A DNA stretch of 64,000 bases from a bacterium. GTDB lineage: Bacteria; Myxococcota_A; Bradymonadia; Bradymonadales; Bradymonadaceae. The position numbers and the translations under genes were made by a program. Location of the stretch: the NCBI GenBank assembly GCA_030427705.1, contig JAUIBR010000003.1, forward strand, positions 186,001 through 250,000. Direction: 5' to 3'. The notes beneath the pieces are model-generated. The model was not told the origin of the DNA. It saw nothing but the letters and a program-made list of their open reading frames with translations, and did not search any database. Position 1 is the stretch's first letter, and each line of letters starts with the position of its first letter. Below are positions 8,923-19,100 of the stretch, in pieces.

Positions 8923-8954
8923 TTCAATCTCACAACCAAAGTTGAGAGATTGAA
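8923..8954 (+). promoter_or_regulatory. 9-bp stem-loop directly in front of a lipoprotein start codon
   Basis: TTCAATCTC (8923-8931) and GAGATTGAA (8946-8954) pair perfectly around a 14-base loop, and the stem ends at the base before ATG 8955. The only Shine-Dalgarno-like bases (GAGAG) lie in the right arm, so the structure could limit translation. Just upstream CGAAC-GTA-GTTCG is another short palindrome. No T-run follows, so a terminator is less likely. Confidence 0.5.
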
Positions 8955-9596
8955 ATGAAACGTCTTGTCCTCGCCGCCGCCGTACTTTCCATCGGCTGCA
9001 TCGAACCCTCACCAGCTCCGATCGCCGAGCCTGTCGTGCCGAATCCGGCGGAAGAGGCACCCGCAGCGTCCAGTTTGCGGCTTGAAAAACGCGCGCTCCC
9101 CGTGGTTGACCACGTCGTAACTCACCTGCGACCGGCGGCCTTGTGGAAGTTCCCGGGCGCAAACGTCAAAGTCGTAGAAGGCGACGTGATTGTGCGAACA
9201 CGCGAAGGCGACCATCCGGATATGGACAAGTACAAAGAGGTACTTTCCCACGCATCCAGCTTCGGAAAGCCGGGCGTTCTACAGGTCGAAACCGAAGAAG
9301 GGATAACGCGCTTGGAGATCCAGACGTGCGATGAACCGAACACACCGAACTCGATTGTGCAGGACGCCTACGACGAGTTTCTGGGCTGCCTTTCCCGCGA
9401 AGAGTCACCCATGAAGATCGGGCATTTGATGGTCCGCGTTGCGTTTGATGCGCGTGGCTACGCGAAGAATTTCTCGGTTTCCCCGTGGGATCTGAGCGAC
9501 GAGACCAAGACGTGTATCGGCCAGGTGGTCTACCCGCTGAAGGTCGACGCTGCTTACACAGCCTGCCAAATGCATGAAGGCGGAGCGGTTTTTTAG
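8955..9596 (+). CDS. lipoprotein of unknown function
   Basis: The protein has 213 residues. The N-terminus MKRLVLAAAVLSIGC is a lipoprotein signal with lipobox LSIGC, followed by a Pro/Ala/Glu-rich linker to about residue 40. The C-terminal half (about 130-210) has the layout of proteins that compute or display a symmetric TonB/AgmX-like fold (VRVAFDARGYAKNFSVSP, then a late Cys pair), a pattern seen in myxobacterial lipoproteins; that match is weak. Other Cys residues (TCDEPN, GCLSRE, TCIGQ, TACQM) may form disulfides. A stem-loop sits directly before the start. Confidence 0.7.
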   Translation: MKRLVLAAAVLSIGCIEPSPAPIAEPVVPNPAEEAPAASSLRLEKRALPVVDHVVTHLRPAALWKFPGANVKVVEGDVIVRTREGDHPDMDKYKEVLSHASSFGKPGVLQVETEEGITRLEIQTCDEPNTPNSIVQDAYDEFLGCLSREESPMKIGHLMVRVAFDARGYAKNFSVSPWDLSDETKTCIGQVVYPLKVDAAYTACQMHEGGAVF

Positions 9597-9659
9597 TGTT
9601 CACTTGAAATAGTGTGAATAGTGTGAACATTGTCCATGTACCGCAAGGGAGCATGGACG

Positions 9660-11504
9660 ATGGACCGCCCAGAACACGTATGTCGAGGCTGTGGCTGCCT
9701 TTTACACCGTGATGATACGCGGTGTTTGGAGTGCAACACGATTCGCCCACCACGGGGCTGGAGACATTACTCGGAATCGGGCGATGCGTTCTTGGGACGC
9801 GTGCTCAATAGCCGCTACCTGATAAGCAAACATCTGGGTTCAGGCGCCACCGCTGCCGTGTATCGTGCGGAATCTCTGATTATCCCGCGGCGTTTCGCGA
9901 TCAAAGTGATCAAGCTCAACGAAGAACAGAGCCGCATGCGCTTTGAGCGCGAAGTGACGGCGCTTGGGCAGCTGCGAAACCCGCATGTCGTCTCGTTTTA
10001 CGAGATCATCGAGGTCGGCGACCAACATATCGCTCTTGTGATGGACCTGGTCGAGGGCATCACCTTGCGCAAGTACATCGAATCCGAGGTCGCGATTGGA
10101 TTCGGCGAGGCCGTCAAACTGGGACGACAGATCGCCAATGGAATGTATGAGGCTCACCAACGCGGCCTAATCCACCGCGATCTTAAGCCCGAGAACCTGA
10201 TGCTTGAGACCATGCCGGATGGTGGTCATTTCGTGCGAATCTTGGATTTCGGGATCGTGTTCATGAAAGGCCAGGCGCAGGTCACGCAGGGATTCATCGG
10301 AACTCCCCTATTCTGCAGTCCCGAACAAGCGATCGGCAAACCACCGGACGAGCGCAGTGATATCTACAGCCTTGGTGCAATCCTGTTCTATATGGTTGCC
10401 GGGCAACCTCCATTCTTTGCTAAGAGTGCGATGAAGGTCTTGCACGAACATGTTGCGACGCCCGCGCCATCACTATTCGAAACGATGCATGGTCGTCTTG
10501 TGCCCGATGAATACGAGGCGTTGGTCGCGTCGATGTTGGCGAAAGACCCCAACGATCGTCCACAGACGATGGCAGAAGTGATCGAAGCGCTCGACCGGGT
10601 GCCGTTGGTAACCTCGGTGGCAGAAACACTGAACGAACCTACGCTGCCGCATCCGCCAGGCTGCGAGGAATGTGGTGTTTCAAAGATCGTTAAGATGGCA
10701 AATCGCCCAGGCTCCGACGTCGCTTGCATGGCGAACATCCCGCTGAATCTGGCCAGCGATGTCGGACATTTCGTCGCATCTGCGACCCAATCTACGCTGG
10801 CCGTTGTCGACAAGACCAAACGCTTGCGGTGGTTTTCGCTGACCCTTCGCCGCGAAACGGGCGACCCCATTCCGCTTAAGTCCGAGGTCGGCGCCATCAG
10901 CATGGCAAAAGACCGCGTCTGGGTTGGTCTGCAAAACGGGCATCTTTTGGCGTTGGATCCAGACGATGCGACTGAAGAGGTTCGCGAGTTTGAGTTTGGA
11001 GTTCGGGCCCTCGCGGTAGACCGCCATGAGACGGTCGTCGCGGCCGCAACGCGGGATGCGGTACACCTAAAACGCGCAGATCACGATTGGAAACGCCACC
11101 CGCTCAAAGGCGTCAACGTGTTAGCCACGACCGCCACCGGAGACCAGATTGCTGTCGCCCAGGGGCATATGGTGACCGTCCGACGCACTTCGGAATTCGA
11201 TAATGTCATCACCGCCATCGAAACCCCGGAACCCGTTGTTTCCTTGGCTTTCTCACAAGACGGATACCTGCTCGCCGTCGCCCTGGCATCGGGTCAGGTC
11301 CTGTTGGAAAGTCCGGATACAGGGCGCGAAGTTATGGAGCTCGGCGAGCTTGGGCACAATGTGCGTCAGGTCGCGTTCTCGCCGTCCAACATCCTGATGG
11401 CACTCTGCACAGACGACACCAACGCCTACATTTTGGACTTGCAGTGTCGGCACGCGCCCGAATGCTCAATCCACGACCTTCAATGCCATCGAGTAGCTGA
11501 ATAA
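9660..11504 (+). CDS. Ser/Thr protein kinase with N-terminal zinc ribbon and C-terminal propeller
   Basis: The product has 614 residues. ATG 9660 is chosen because AAGGGA stands nine bases before it; TTG 9630 and ATG 9636 are in frame but unsupported. Residues about 8-30 form a zinc ribbon (CRGCGCLL, then CLECN). The Hanks kinase domain (about 45-315) is intact: GSGATAAVY glycine loop, AIKVI lysine, HRDLKPEN catalytic loop, LDFG metal site and GTPLFCSPEQ activation segment. Residues about 330-610 contain repeated beta-strand units (VWVGLQNGHLLALDPDD, VVSLAFSQDGYLLAVALASG, VRQVAFSPSNILMALCTDD) typical of a WD40-like propeller, likely for target binding. No transmembrane segment is seen, so it should be cytoplasmic. 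The 60 bases upstream contain GTTCAC and GTGAAC half sites and two AGTGTGAA repeats that could be an operator. Confidence 0.9.
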   Translation: MDRPEHVCRGCGCLLHRDDTRCLECNTIRPPRGWRHYSESGDAFLGRVLNSRYLISKHLGSGATAAVYRAESLIIPRRFAIKVIKLNEEQSRMRFEREVTALGQLRNPHVVSFYEIIEVGDQHIALVMDLVEGITLRKYIESEVAIGFGEAVKLGRQIANGMYEAHQRGLIHRDLKPENLMLETMPDGGHFVRILDFGIVFMKGQAQVTQGFIGTPLFCSPEQAIGKPPDERSDIYSLGAILFYMVAGQPPFFAKSAMKVLHEHVATPAPSLFETMHGRLVPDEYEALVASMLAKDPNDRPQTMAEVIEALDRVPLVTSVAETLNEPTLPHPPGCEECGVSKIVKMANRPGSDVACMANIPLNLASDVGHFVASATQSTLAVVDKTKRLRWFSLTLRRETGDPIPLKSEVGAISMAKDRVWVGLQNGHLLALDPDDATEEVREFEFGVRALAVDRHETVVAAATRDAVHLKRADHDWKRHPLKGVNVLATTATGDQIAVAQGHMVTVRRTSEFDNVITAIETPEPVVSLAFSQDGYLLAVALASGQVLLESPDTGREVMELGELGHNVRQVAFSPSNILMALCTDDTNAYILDLQCRHAPECSIHDLQCHRVAE

Positions 11505-11521
11505 TCGGAGTGCTGAGCTGC

Positions 11522-11827
11522 TCAAAGGTCATCGATCTTGATGACATCATCACCGAATCTGGCCAGAATCTCGAGTTGGCCACCCATTGCTTCGACATAT
11601 CGTCGAATCGTTCCGAGTTGTGGGTTGTCTACCCGTTCAAGTCGAGACAACTCGGGTTGTGACACCTCCATCAGTTTGGCTAACTCAACTTGGGTTAAAT
11701 TTCGTGCTCGCCTGAGCTCCTTTAGCTTCATCTCGGCAAGCAATCCCCGAGCATAAGCGTCCGCTTGTTCCTTTTGTGCTGGGGACAAGCGTTCGTTGCG
11801 AACTTCTTTCCAGGGTTTCGTCTTCAT
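11522..11827 (-). CDS. XRE-family antitoxin (HigA-like)
   Basis: A 101-residue protein with a lambda-repressor-type helix-turn-helix in the middle (RRARNLTQVELAKLMEVSQP, then ELSRLE). Its ATG directly follows the stop codon of the upstream toxin gene (TGAATG), so the two are translated together. Order toxin then antitoxin is the HigBA arrangement. The protein should bind both the toxin and the promoter upstream of 12169. Confidence 0.88.
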   Translation of the reverse strand: MKTKPWKEVRNERLSPAQKEQADAYARGLLAEMKLKELRRARNLTQVELAKLMEVSQPELSRLERVDNPQLGTIRRYVEAMGGQLEILARFGDDVIKIDDL

Positions 11828-12169
11828 TCAGTCCTCGTCCATTGAGTTAAGGTAACCCTCTAGTACTCTTTCGGCTTCGGGAACCATCCGGTCGTAGAAT
11901 CTGTCATCACCCGTCTTGTCCCCGCCAATCAATAGGACCGCGGCTCGCTTGGGGTCAAAAGAATAAAATACCCGAATCGGCCGACCATGTCTCTGGATGC
12001 GAAGCTCCCGGATATTGAGAGCTGTTCCCTCAATTTTAGAACTATACGGGTAACCAAGCGTCACCCCTCTGAGTTCCAAGTGGTCAATGGCGGCAGTCAC
12101 GTCCATTACGTACGCATCATCCAGCGCCTTGTACCACTCAATGAAGCTTTCAGTTGCAATTACCTCCAC
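11828..12169 (-). CDS. RelE/HigB-type toxin (Gp49-like)
   Basis: The core KIEGTALNIRELRIQRHGRP, followed by IRVFYSFDP and AVLLIGGDKTG, is the signature of the phage-derived Gp49/HigB family of ribosome-dependent mRNA endonucleases. I place the start at GTG 12169, giving 113 residues, because GGAGGGG lies 4-6 bases before it; a GTG at 12217 would add 16 residues without a ribosome site. The upstream 70 bases hold CATATATG and TTATAT repeats that may be operators. The Lys, Arg and Tyr residues needed by the family are present in the C-terminal half. Confidence 0.85.
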   Translation of the reverse strand: MEVIATESFIEWYKALDDAYVMDVTAAIDHLELRGVTLGYPYSSKIEGTALNIRELRIQRHGRPIRVFYSFDPKRAAVLLIGGDKTGDDRFYDRMVPEAERVLEGYLNSMDED

Positions 12170-12316
12170 AAACGCCCCCTCCGCGTTTTCAGACCGATAA
12201 TTTATAACTTCTAGCACATATATGTCAAGAGTTATATGTTCCTCGGGTTATATCACTGAAATACAGTGTTTCCGAAGAAGTTGATAACGCCCAGGTTTGG
12301 CGGTAGATTGCGATCG

Positions 12317-12709
12317 ATGGCACGTGCAATCCAAAAACTGACAGCAACACTCACCGCGCTCGCGTTCACATTTGTGTTCGTAAGTCCTGTGGCGGCCGCT
12401 GTTTGTGCGCCCAAAATGGGTGAGTCGTGCTGCTGCAGCAAGACGCAGAAGCCGCAGAAAGTGGCGAAACAGTCCAGCTGCTGCGGTACCGATTGCAAAT
12501 GCGGTGTCGAGGCCCCGAACCCCACGCCCGCTGCGCCGATCGACACGATCACCCTGCAGCTTTTGGGCGATGTTCAGCCTGCCGACGCCACCTACGCGTT
12601 GATTGACGCGCCTGTCATCGAGTCCACTCAATCGGCTGTTCAGCCGCGTGGACCACCGGTGTTGAGTGCGCCGCGCCTCTTCATCACCCACCAATCGTTT
12701 CTGATCTAG
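12317..12709 (+). CDS. small Cys-rich exported protein next to the copper efflux operon
   Basis: ATG 12317 gives 130 residues: a signal peptide (LTATLTALAFTFVFVSPVAAA) and then a cluster of nine Cys within about 40 residues (VCAPKMGESCCCSKTQK, SSCCGTDCKCG). A Pro-rich tail follows. Clustered CCC, CC and CxC motifs fit binding of soft metals such as copper or silver, and cusCBA starts 163 bases downstream on the same strand. Periplasmic metal binding or sensing is inferred; no named family is recognised. Confidence 0.75.
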   Translation: MARAIQKLTATLTALAFTFVFVSPVAAAVCAPKMGESCCCSKTQKPQKVAKQSSCCGTDCKCGVEAPNPTPAAPIDTITLQLLGDVQPADATYALIDAPVIESTQSAVQPRGPPVLSAPRLFITHQSFLI

Positions 12710-12870
12710 TTCTTGGTTTTTAGTTCTTGGTTCTTGGTTTCATTCGGTGATTCCCAGGGTTCCTTGAACTATTCGTAGCCTATTTTGCTTAAAAGAACGG
12801 TTTTGTCCTTGGTTTGGGCGGTCCAGCGACCAACCCAACCAAGAACCAAAGACCAAGAACCAAAGAACCG
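12709..12870. repeat. inverted pair of (CCAAGAA)n arrays, locus C, upstream of cusC
   Basis: Copies reading TTCTTGG run from the preceding stop codon (12709-12740), and copies reading CCAAGAA/CCAAAGA occupy 12837-12870, ending two bases before ATG 12872. The cusC start thus has the array where a ribosome site should be. The 96 bases between should contain the promoter of the efflux operon. Confidence 0.75.
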
Positions 12871-12871
12871 T

Positions 12872-14224
12872 ATGAAACAGAGAATCATCGCGACTGCCGC
12901 TATGGCCGCCGTGGTAGCAGCGTGCGCGACGCCCGAATCCAAATCGGATGAGGCGTACCAAGCTGCGTATGACCAGACGTTCGCTCAACCTGCGCCCGAC
13001 CAACAAGCCGACGAAGACGTCGCGTTTGATGGGTCTTTGCAGGCCTATATCGACTATGCACTTCGCCATCGGCAGGAGCTCCAAGCTGAGCTTCTTCACT
13101 GGCGAGCGGACCGACGCGCTGTGGATGCTGCGTATCGACTGCCCGCCCCGGTGCTGACGTATGGGTACTTCTTCCAGAGCGTCGAAACACGCGTTGGACC
13201 GCAGCAGCACAAGCTGAACCTGTCGCAGAAGATTCCGTGGCCCGGCAAGTCGTCGGCAACCGAATCGGTGGCGCAGGCGAAGGCCGAGGTCGGTCAGTAC
13301 ACGTATTCGGCCAAGCTCATCGCGATCCGGAACGAGGTGCAGCTGACGTACTGGGATATCTGGTACACCGACCAGGCGACGAACTTGTTGAAGCAACAGG
13401 TCGAGATTCTAAAGTCATTGGCGCAGGCCGCACGAACACGGGTGGAGACGGGCAAGACCACCATCGCCGATGTCGGCCAAGTTGAGCTCGCCGTGTCCCG
13501 AACGCTGGACAAGATCGCCATGCTGGAGCAGCGAAGAATCGCGTTGGAGGCGGACCTGGTTTACGCCCTAGGCGCGCCCCAAGACGTCGAGCCGTTGCCG
13601 GTTAAGCCGAACTCCGCTGAGTTGGTTTCGGTGGGTGAATCGACGAATGACCTTGCGCAGTCCGCTCAGGCCCATCCGCAGATTCTAAAGCAGCTCGAAC
13701 AAGCGCAGGTCTATGCGGTAGCCGCCGAGGCGTCTGACTCGGACCGCTATCCTGACTTCGGCGTTGGCGTTGACTACGTGTTCGTTGGGGAAGAGGGGCC
13801 TGCAGACGATGCGGGAAAGGACGCCGTCGCGGCGTTTGTATCGGTGTCGTTGCCCATCTGGTTCGATGACTACGCCGCCAACAGAGACACCGCAGAAGCT
13901 CGCCAGCGCGCTGTAGAGACGGATGTCGAAGCGAAGCGCCACCAGGTTCAATCGAAGGTGAAGTCGTTGGTGTCGAGCCTCCAAGACGCGCAACGTCGAC
14001 ACGACCTTTACGGCAACACGCTGATTCCGCAGGCCGAGACCGTATACGCGTCGGTTCTGGGCGCATACGAAGTTGGCCAGGGCAATGTCGCCGCCATCAT
14101 GTTGGCCCAAAAAGACCTCATCGAACTCCGCGTCGCGCAAGCCGCCGCTGCCCGAGATCACCACAAAACCCGCGCTGCCCTTGAATCTGTAGTAGGCCGC
14201 CCAATCGCGGGAGGAAACCAATGA
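12872..14224 (+). CDS. cusC: CusC/TolC-family outer-membrane efflux lipoprotein
   Basis: The 450-residue product starts MKQRIIATAAMAAVVAACAT, a lipoprotein signal, as in CusC. The mature part is the paired long-helix structure of outer-membrane factors: LQAELLHWRADRRAVDAAYR, DLAQSAQAHPQILKQLEQAQ and EVGQGNVAAIMLAQKDLIEL are family-typical helical stretches. It forms the outer channel for the adaptor and pump encoded directly downstream; its stop overlaps the next start as ATGA. A longer in-frame start at 12785 would be encoded by the repeat array and is rejected. Confidence 0.88.
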   Translation: MKQRIIATAAMAAVVAACATPESKSDEAYQAAYDQTFAQPAPDQQADEDVAFDGSLQAYIDYALRHRQELQAELLHWRADRRAVDAAYRLPAPVLTYGYFFQSVETRVGPQQHKLNLSQKIPWPGKSSATESVAQAKAEVGQYTYSAKLIAIRNEVQLTYWDIWYTDQATNLLKQQVEILKSLAQAARTRVETGKTTIADVGQVELAVSRTLDKIAMLEQRRIALEADLVYALGAPQDVEPLPVKPNSAELVSVGESTNDLAQSAQAHPQILKQLEQAQVYAVAAEASDSDRYPDFGVGVDYVFVGEEGPADDAGKDAVAAFVSVSLPIWFDDYAANRDTAEARQRAVETDVEAKRHQVQSKVKSLVSSLQDAQRRHDLYGNTLIPQAETVYASVLGAYEVGQGNVAAIMLAQKDLIELRVAQAAAARDHHKTRAALESVVGRPIAGGNQ

Positions 14225-16107
14225 CGGAAGAAATCTCAGAACCCTCGGAAGTCGAAACTCCGGAATCGGAAATCGAAACTCCGGAATCGGAAATCGAAAC
14301 TCCGGAATCGGAAATCGAAAATCGGAAATCGAAAATCGGCAAGACGCAAGTCGCGATCTTCGCAGCAATACTCGTGGTCGGCGTGTTGATAGGTCGCTGC
14401 TCATCCCCCGATTCTGCACCCCCGCAGACCGCTCAGCAGACCGACGAGTCTGTGACCTGGACGTGCTCGATGCACCCCCAGGTTCAGTCTGAGGAGTTCG
14501 GCCAATGCCCAATCTGCGGGATGGATTTGATTCCAGTCGACTCAAACGAAGACTCCGGAAACTCCAATCGAGTGACGATGTCCGAGAGAGCGAAGAAACT
14601 CGCGCAAATCCGCACCACGCCTGTTCGTCGGCTGGGCGACGCCTCACGAGAAATGCGCCTCTTAGGCCGGGTCGAACGTGATGAAACGCGAGCGAAGACC
14701 GTCACGACCTGGACGGCCGGCCGCATCGACAAACTCTATGTCGCTAGCAAAGGCGAGAAGATTAGGCGTGGTCAGGTGATCGCGACGTTGTATAGCCCGG
14801 AGATCTACGCGGCGCATCGCGACCTGATTCAGGCAAAACGGCAGCTTGAGAACCTGTCGTCGAATATGGATTTTGCCCGTTCTTCGGCGGAAGCGACTCT
14901 GGAATCCGCGCGTCAAAAGCTGCGCTTGCTGGGCGTCAGCTCCACGGACCTCGCCGCAATGGAAAAGACCGACAAACCGTGGACGGCCATCAAGGTCCGA
15001 AGCCCGTTTGGCGGTACGGTGACTGAGAAACTGGTCGACGAAGGTAACTACGTACAGGCCGGCACGGGGGTCTACAAACTGTCGGACCTGAGCAAACTCT
15101 GGCTGCAGCTAGACGCCTACGAAAGCGATCTCTCTCGTCTGCGGCTTGGCCAGAAAGTCTCGTTTGCTATCGATGCGATTCCAGACGCGACCTTCACCGG
15201 GACCATCGCGTTCATCGACCCGATTCTGGATCCCGTGAAACGCACAGCAAATGTGCGCGTTGAAGTGGATAACGATGGTGACCTACGTCCAGGAATGTTC
15301 GCGACAGCAACCGTCGAAGCGAATCGTTCGGTGGGCGAAACACCACCGTTGGTGATTCCGTCAAGCGCTCCGCTCTTCGCGGGTCGGCGCTCGTTGGTCT
15401 ATGTCGAACTCGGTCAAACCAAAGAGCCCACCTACGAAGCACGCGAAGTGTTGTTGGGGCCGAAAGCTGGCGACATCTACTCGGTGCTCGCGGGCCTTTC
15501 GTTTGGCGAGCGGGTGGTCACCAACGGCGCGTTTGCGATCGACGCGGATCTGCAGATTAAAGGCGGCGGAAGCCTCATGACTCGCAAAGACGATCGAAAT
15601 CTGCCACCTGCTGACATTATTGAGACGACCCCGGAGTTTAAGGCCGAGCTGACCAAGATCATCGACGCGTACATCGCGCTGCAAGAAGCATTGGCAGACG
15701 ACGATTGGGAGACCTCGCAGAACAACGCAAAGACGTTCATCGAGCTCACCAAGGCCTTCCATCCAAGCCAGCCCGCGCATGCATCCGAGGTCTGGACGCA
15801 GATTCGAGAGGGTTTGAATCCGCACCACAACCAGATGGAGATCGCGCGTGACTTAGACGGTGCACGCGAGGTGTTCGACGCATACTCACAGGCGATGACA
15901 AAGATCTTGGCACACTTCGGTAATCCGACAGGTGGTGACCTCAAGCTAGCCTACTGCCCGATGGCCTTTGATAATCGCGGGGCCGAGTGGATTCAGAGGG
16001 GCGACAAGATCGACAACAGCTACTTCGGTTCAAACATGCTGCTCTGCGGCGAGTTTCGGCAGACCATCCCCACGGGCACGCATATTGCGCCCAAGGGGGA
16101 CGAATGA
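14221..16107 (+). CDS. cusB: CusB-family RND adaptor with heavy-metal-binding and DUF3347 domains
   Basis: The 628-residue protein has five parts. Residues about 6-36 are an acidic tandem repeat (unit ETPESEI, three copies, encoded by 24-bp DNA repeats). A membrane anchor follows (VAIFAAILVVGVLIG). Residues about 78-105 are a heavy-metal-binding domain (TCSMHPQVQSEEFGQCPICG, then MDLIPV). Next is the hairpin/lipoyl/barrel adaptor region (about 130-470). A DUF3347-like domain is last (about 485-620), with YCPMAFDNRGAEWIQ and YFGSNMLLCGEF, the Cys/Met/His copper site of that family. It links CusC to CusA and can hand metal to the pump. Start and stop overlap both neighbours as ATGA. Confidence 0.92.
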   Translation: MTEEISEPSEVETPESEIETPESEIETPESEIENRKSKIGKTQVAIFAAILVVGVLIGRCSSPDSAPPQTAQQTDESVTWTCSMHPQVQSEEFGQCPICGMDLIPVDSNEDSGNSNRVTMSERAKKLAQIRTTPVRRLGDASREMRLLGRVERDETRAKTVTTWTAGRIDKLYVASKGEKIRRGQVIATLYSPEIYAAHRDLIQAKRQLENLSSNMDFARSSAEATLESARQKLRLLGVSSTDLAAMEKTDKPWTAIKVRSPFGGTVTEKLVDEGNYVQAGTGVYKLSDLSKLWLQLDAYESDLSRLRLGQKVSFAIDAIPDATFTGTIAFIDPILDPVKRTANVRVEVDNDGDLRPGMFATATVEANRSVGETPPLVIPSSAPLFAGRRSLVYVELGQTKEPTYEAREVLLGPKAGDIYSVLAGLSFGERVVTNGAFAIDADLQIKGGGSLMTRKDDRNLPPADIIETTPEFKAELTKIIDAYIALQEALADDDWETSQNNAKTFIELTKAFHPSQPAHASEVWTQIREGLNPHHNQMEIARDLDGAREVFDAYSQAMTKILAHFGNPTGGDLKLAYCPMAFDNRGAEWIQRGDKIDNSYFGSNMLLCGEFRQTIPTGTHIAPKGDE

Positions 16108-19100
16108 GCTGGGAGAAACTGATTCGGTTCTTCGTCGAGAACAAGCTCGTCGTGTGGGTGTTGCTCGCTTTGCTGTTGGTTACGGGTTTGTCTGCTGAAC
16201 CCTTTGAATTGGGCATCGACGTCGAACGCGACCCCGTCCCGGTCGACGCGATTCCGGACATCGGGGAGAACCAACAGATCGTCTTCACAAAATGGGACGG
16301 TCGTTCACCGCGCGATATCGAAGACCAGGTCACTTATCCGCTGACGACGGCGCTTCTGGGCATTCCGGGGGTTAAAACGGTTCGCTCGTTCTCGATGTTT
16401 GGCTTCTCGTCGATCTACGTGATCTTCGAAGACGATGTTGAGTTCTATTGGTCGCGCTCTCGCATTTTGGAAAAGCTCAATTCGTTGCCCGCCGGGCTGT
16501 TGCCTGACGCCGTGCAACCTGCGCTAGGACCTGATGCAACCGCATTGGGGCAGATCTTCTGGTACTCGCTCGAAGGCAAGGACAAAGACGGAAACACCGT
16601 TGGCGGATGGGACCTTCACGAGCTGCGAAACATCCAGGATTGGACAGTTCGGTACGCGCTTCAAAGTGTGTCCGGTGTCAGCGAGGTCGCATCGGTTGGA
16701 GGTTTCTCACAGGAGTACCAGATTGACTTAGACCCTGACGCGTTGCGCGCCCACAACGTCACGTTGGCGCAGGTTCTAAGCGCCGTTCGGCAGTCCAATC
16801 TGGACGTCGGTGCCCGCACGATGGAGATCAACCAGATCGAGTACATCATCCGCGGAGTTGGATTCCTGGAGGACGTCAAAGACCTGGAAGACACGGTTGT
16901 TGCGGCCCGCGAATTCACGCCCATCCGAATAGCCGATGTGGCCCGTGTGACCCTTGGGCCAGCAAACCGCCGTGGAGCAATCGACCTAGGCGGGGCCGAG
17001 ATCGTCGGTGGGATTGTGACCGCGCGCTATGGATCGAATCCGCAGGCAACGATCGACAACGTTAAAGCCAAGATTGAGGAGATTTCGCCCGGTCTTCCCA
17101 AGCGCGTGCTGGAAGACGGCACCGTTTCGCAGGTGACGGTCGTCCCGTTCTATGACCGGTCGAGCTTGATTCAGGAAACGTTGGGCACATTGTCCGAGGC
17201 GTTGTGGCTACAGATTCTGGTGACGATCATCGTGGTGTTGTTGATGCTTCGACATCTGCGCTCGTCCGCTTTGATTACTGGCCTGTTACCGCTCGCCGTT
17301 CTAGGCAGTTTTGTGGCGATGCGTGAATTTGGGATCGACGCGAACATCATGTCGCTCGCCGGTATCGCCATTGCCATCGGAACGATGGTTGATATGGGCA
17401 TCGTCGTATCCGAGAACATCGTACAGAAGTTAGGCGAAGCTGACGACGACCCACTTTCCAGGCGCGAGGCCGTCATCGCGGGCGCTTCCGAGGTTGCGCC
17501 TGCTGTGTTCACGTCTACGATGACCACCGTGGTCAGCTTCCTGCCTGTGTTTGGCCTGACCGCGTCGGAAGGCAAGCTGTTCACACCGCTGGCTTACACC
17601 AAGACGTTTGCGCTTCTGGCGTCGCTATTATTGGCCACGATCTTGTTGCCGGTGCTGGCAAGTCTGCACCTTCCACAGAGCTGGACGTCTCGATTGCCGA
17701 AGATTCCGGAGTTGAAGTCGAAGGCGTGGATTCCGGCGTTGGTGGTCGCATTGATCGCGACCTGGATGCTGGGTTCAGACTGGCAGTTGCTGGTTGGCTC
17801 AAGCAATCTTGTGAACTTCCTGGTCACCGCGTTTCTGTTTGGTGGTCTCTTGGGAATCTATGCCGTTTTTCAGCACTATTACCTGCGCATGTTGTCGTGG
17901 GTGTTGCAAAACCGTGTGTTGTTTGCGGTCTTACCGCTGTCGTTGGTCTTGGTCGGAACCACGGCTTGGTTAGGCTTCGACAGGGTGTTCAGCTGGCTTC
18001 CGCAGTCGGTACGCATGCAACCAGCAGTCGTTGATGTCGCCCACTCGTTTCCTGGGTTTGGCCGCGAGTTCATGCCTGCGTTCGACGAGGGGCAGTTCCT
18101 ATACATGCCAACCACGATGCCACATGCATCGTTCGGCGAGGCGCTCGACCAGCTGCAAGAGATGGATAAGGCCATTCAGGCCATTCCCGAGGTCAAAGAA
18201 GCTGTTGGCAAACTTGGACGCGCCGATACCGCGTTGGACCCTGCACCGGTATCGATGTTCGAGACGGTCATCACCTATATCCCGGAATACCGCACGGAAC
18301 CCGACGGAACGCGCGTTCGTCAATGGCGTGACCATATTCGGACGCCCGATGATATCTGGAACGAGGTTGTCGCTGCGGCGCAGCGCCCGGGGTTGACGAG
18401 TGCGCCAAAACTAATGCCCATCAATACCCGAATTGTGATGCTGCAGAGTGGCATGCGTGCGCCGCTGGGAATCAAGGTTCGCGGGCCCGATTTGGAGTCG
18501 ATCGAGGCGACGTCTCTGGCGATCGAGGAGCTCATCAAGCAGGTTTCAGCGATTCGTTCCGAGACTGTTTTTGCCGAGCGTATTGTGGGCAAGCCCTACC
18601 TGGAGATCGAAATCGACCGCGAGGCAATTGGTCGTTACGGACTGACCGTCGCACAGGTTCAACAGGTGCTGCAGTATGCCGTCGGCGGACAAGCCTTGAC
18701 GCGCACGGTCGAAGGGCGAGAGCGCCATCCAGTGCGCGTGCGCTACATGCGTGAAGAACGCGATACGGTCGAAGCCTTGCGTCGAGTGCCTGTTCCGACG
18801 CCGGGCGGCGAGCAAATCCCGCTCGAGCAGTTAGCGCGGATTGAGTACGTGCGAGGGCCACAGGTCATCAAGTCCGAAGATACATTCATGACAGGTTATG
18901 TCATCTTTGACCGCGCCTCTGGCATCGCTGAAATCGAGGCGGTTGAGATCACCAAGGACTTTCTTGATGCCAAGGTCGCAAGCGGTGAGTTGGTGCTCCC
19001 AGATGGAGTTAGTTACACATTCGCCGGCACCTATCAGAACCAGATTCGGTCCGAGAAGAGGTTGTCAGTTCTTGTGCCGTTGGCGTTGGCGCTGATTCTG

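Noticed and set aside
12785-12871. Longer start for cusC
   Set aside because: The added residues are encoded by the heptamer array and would destroy the lipoprotein signal.
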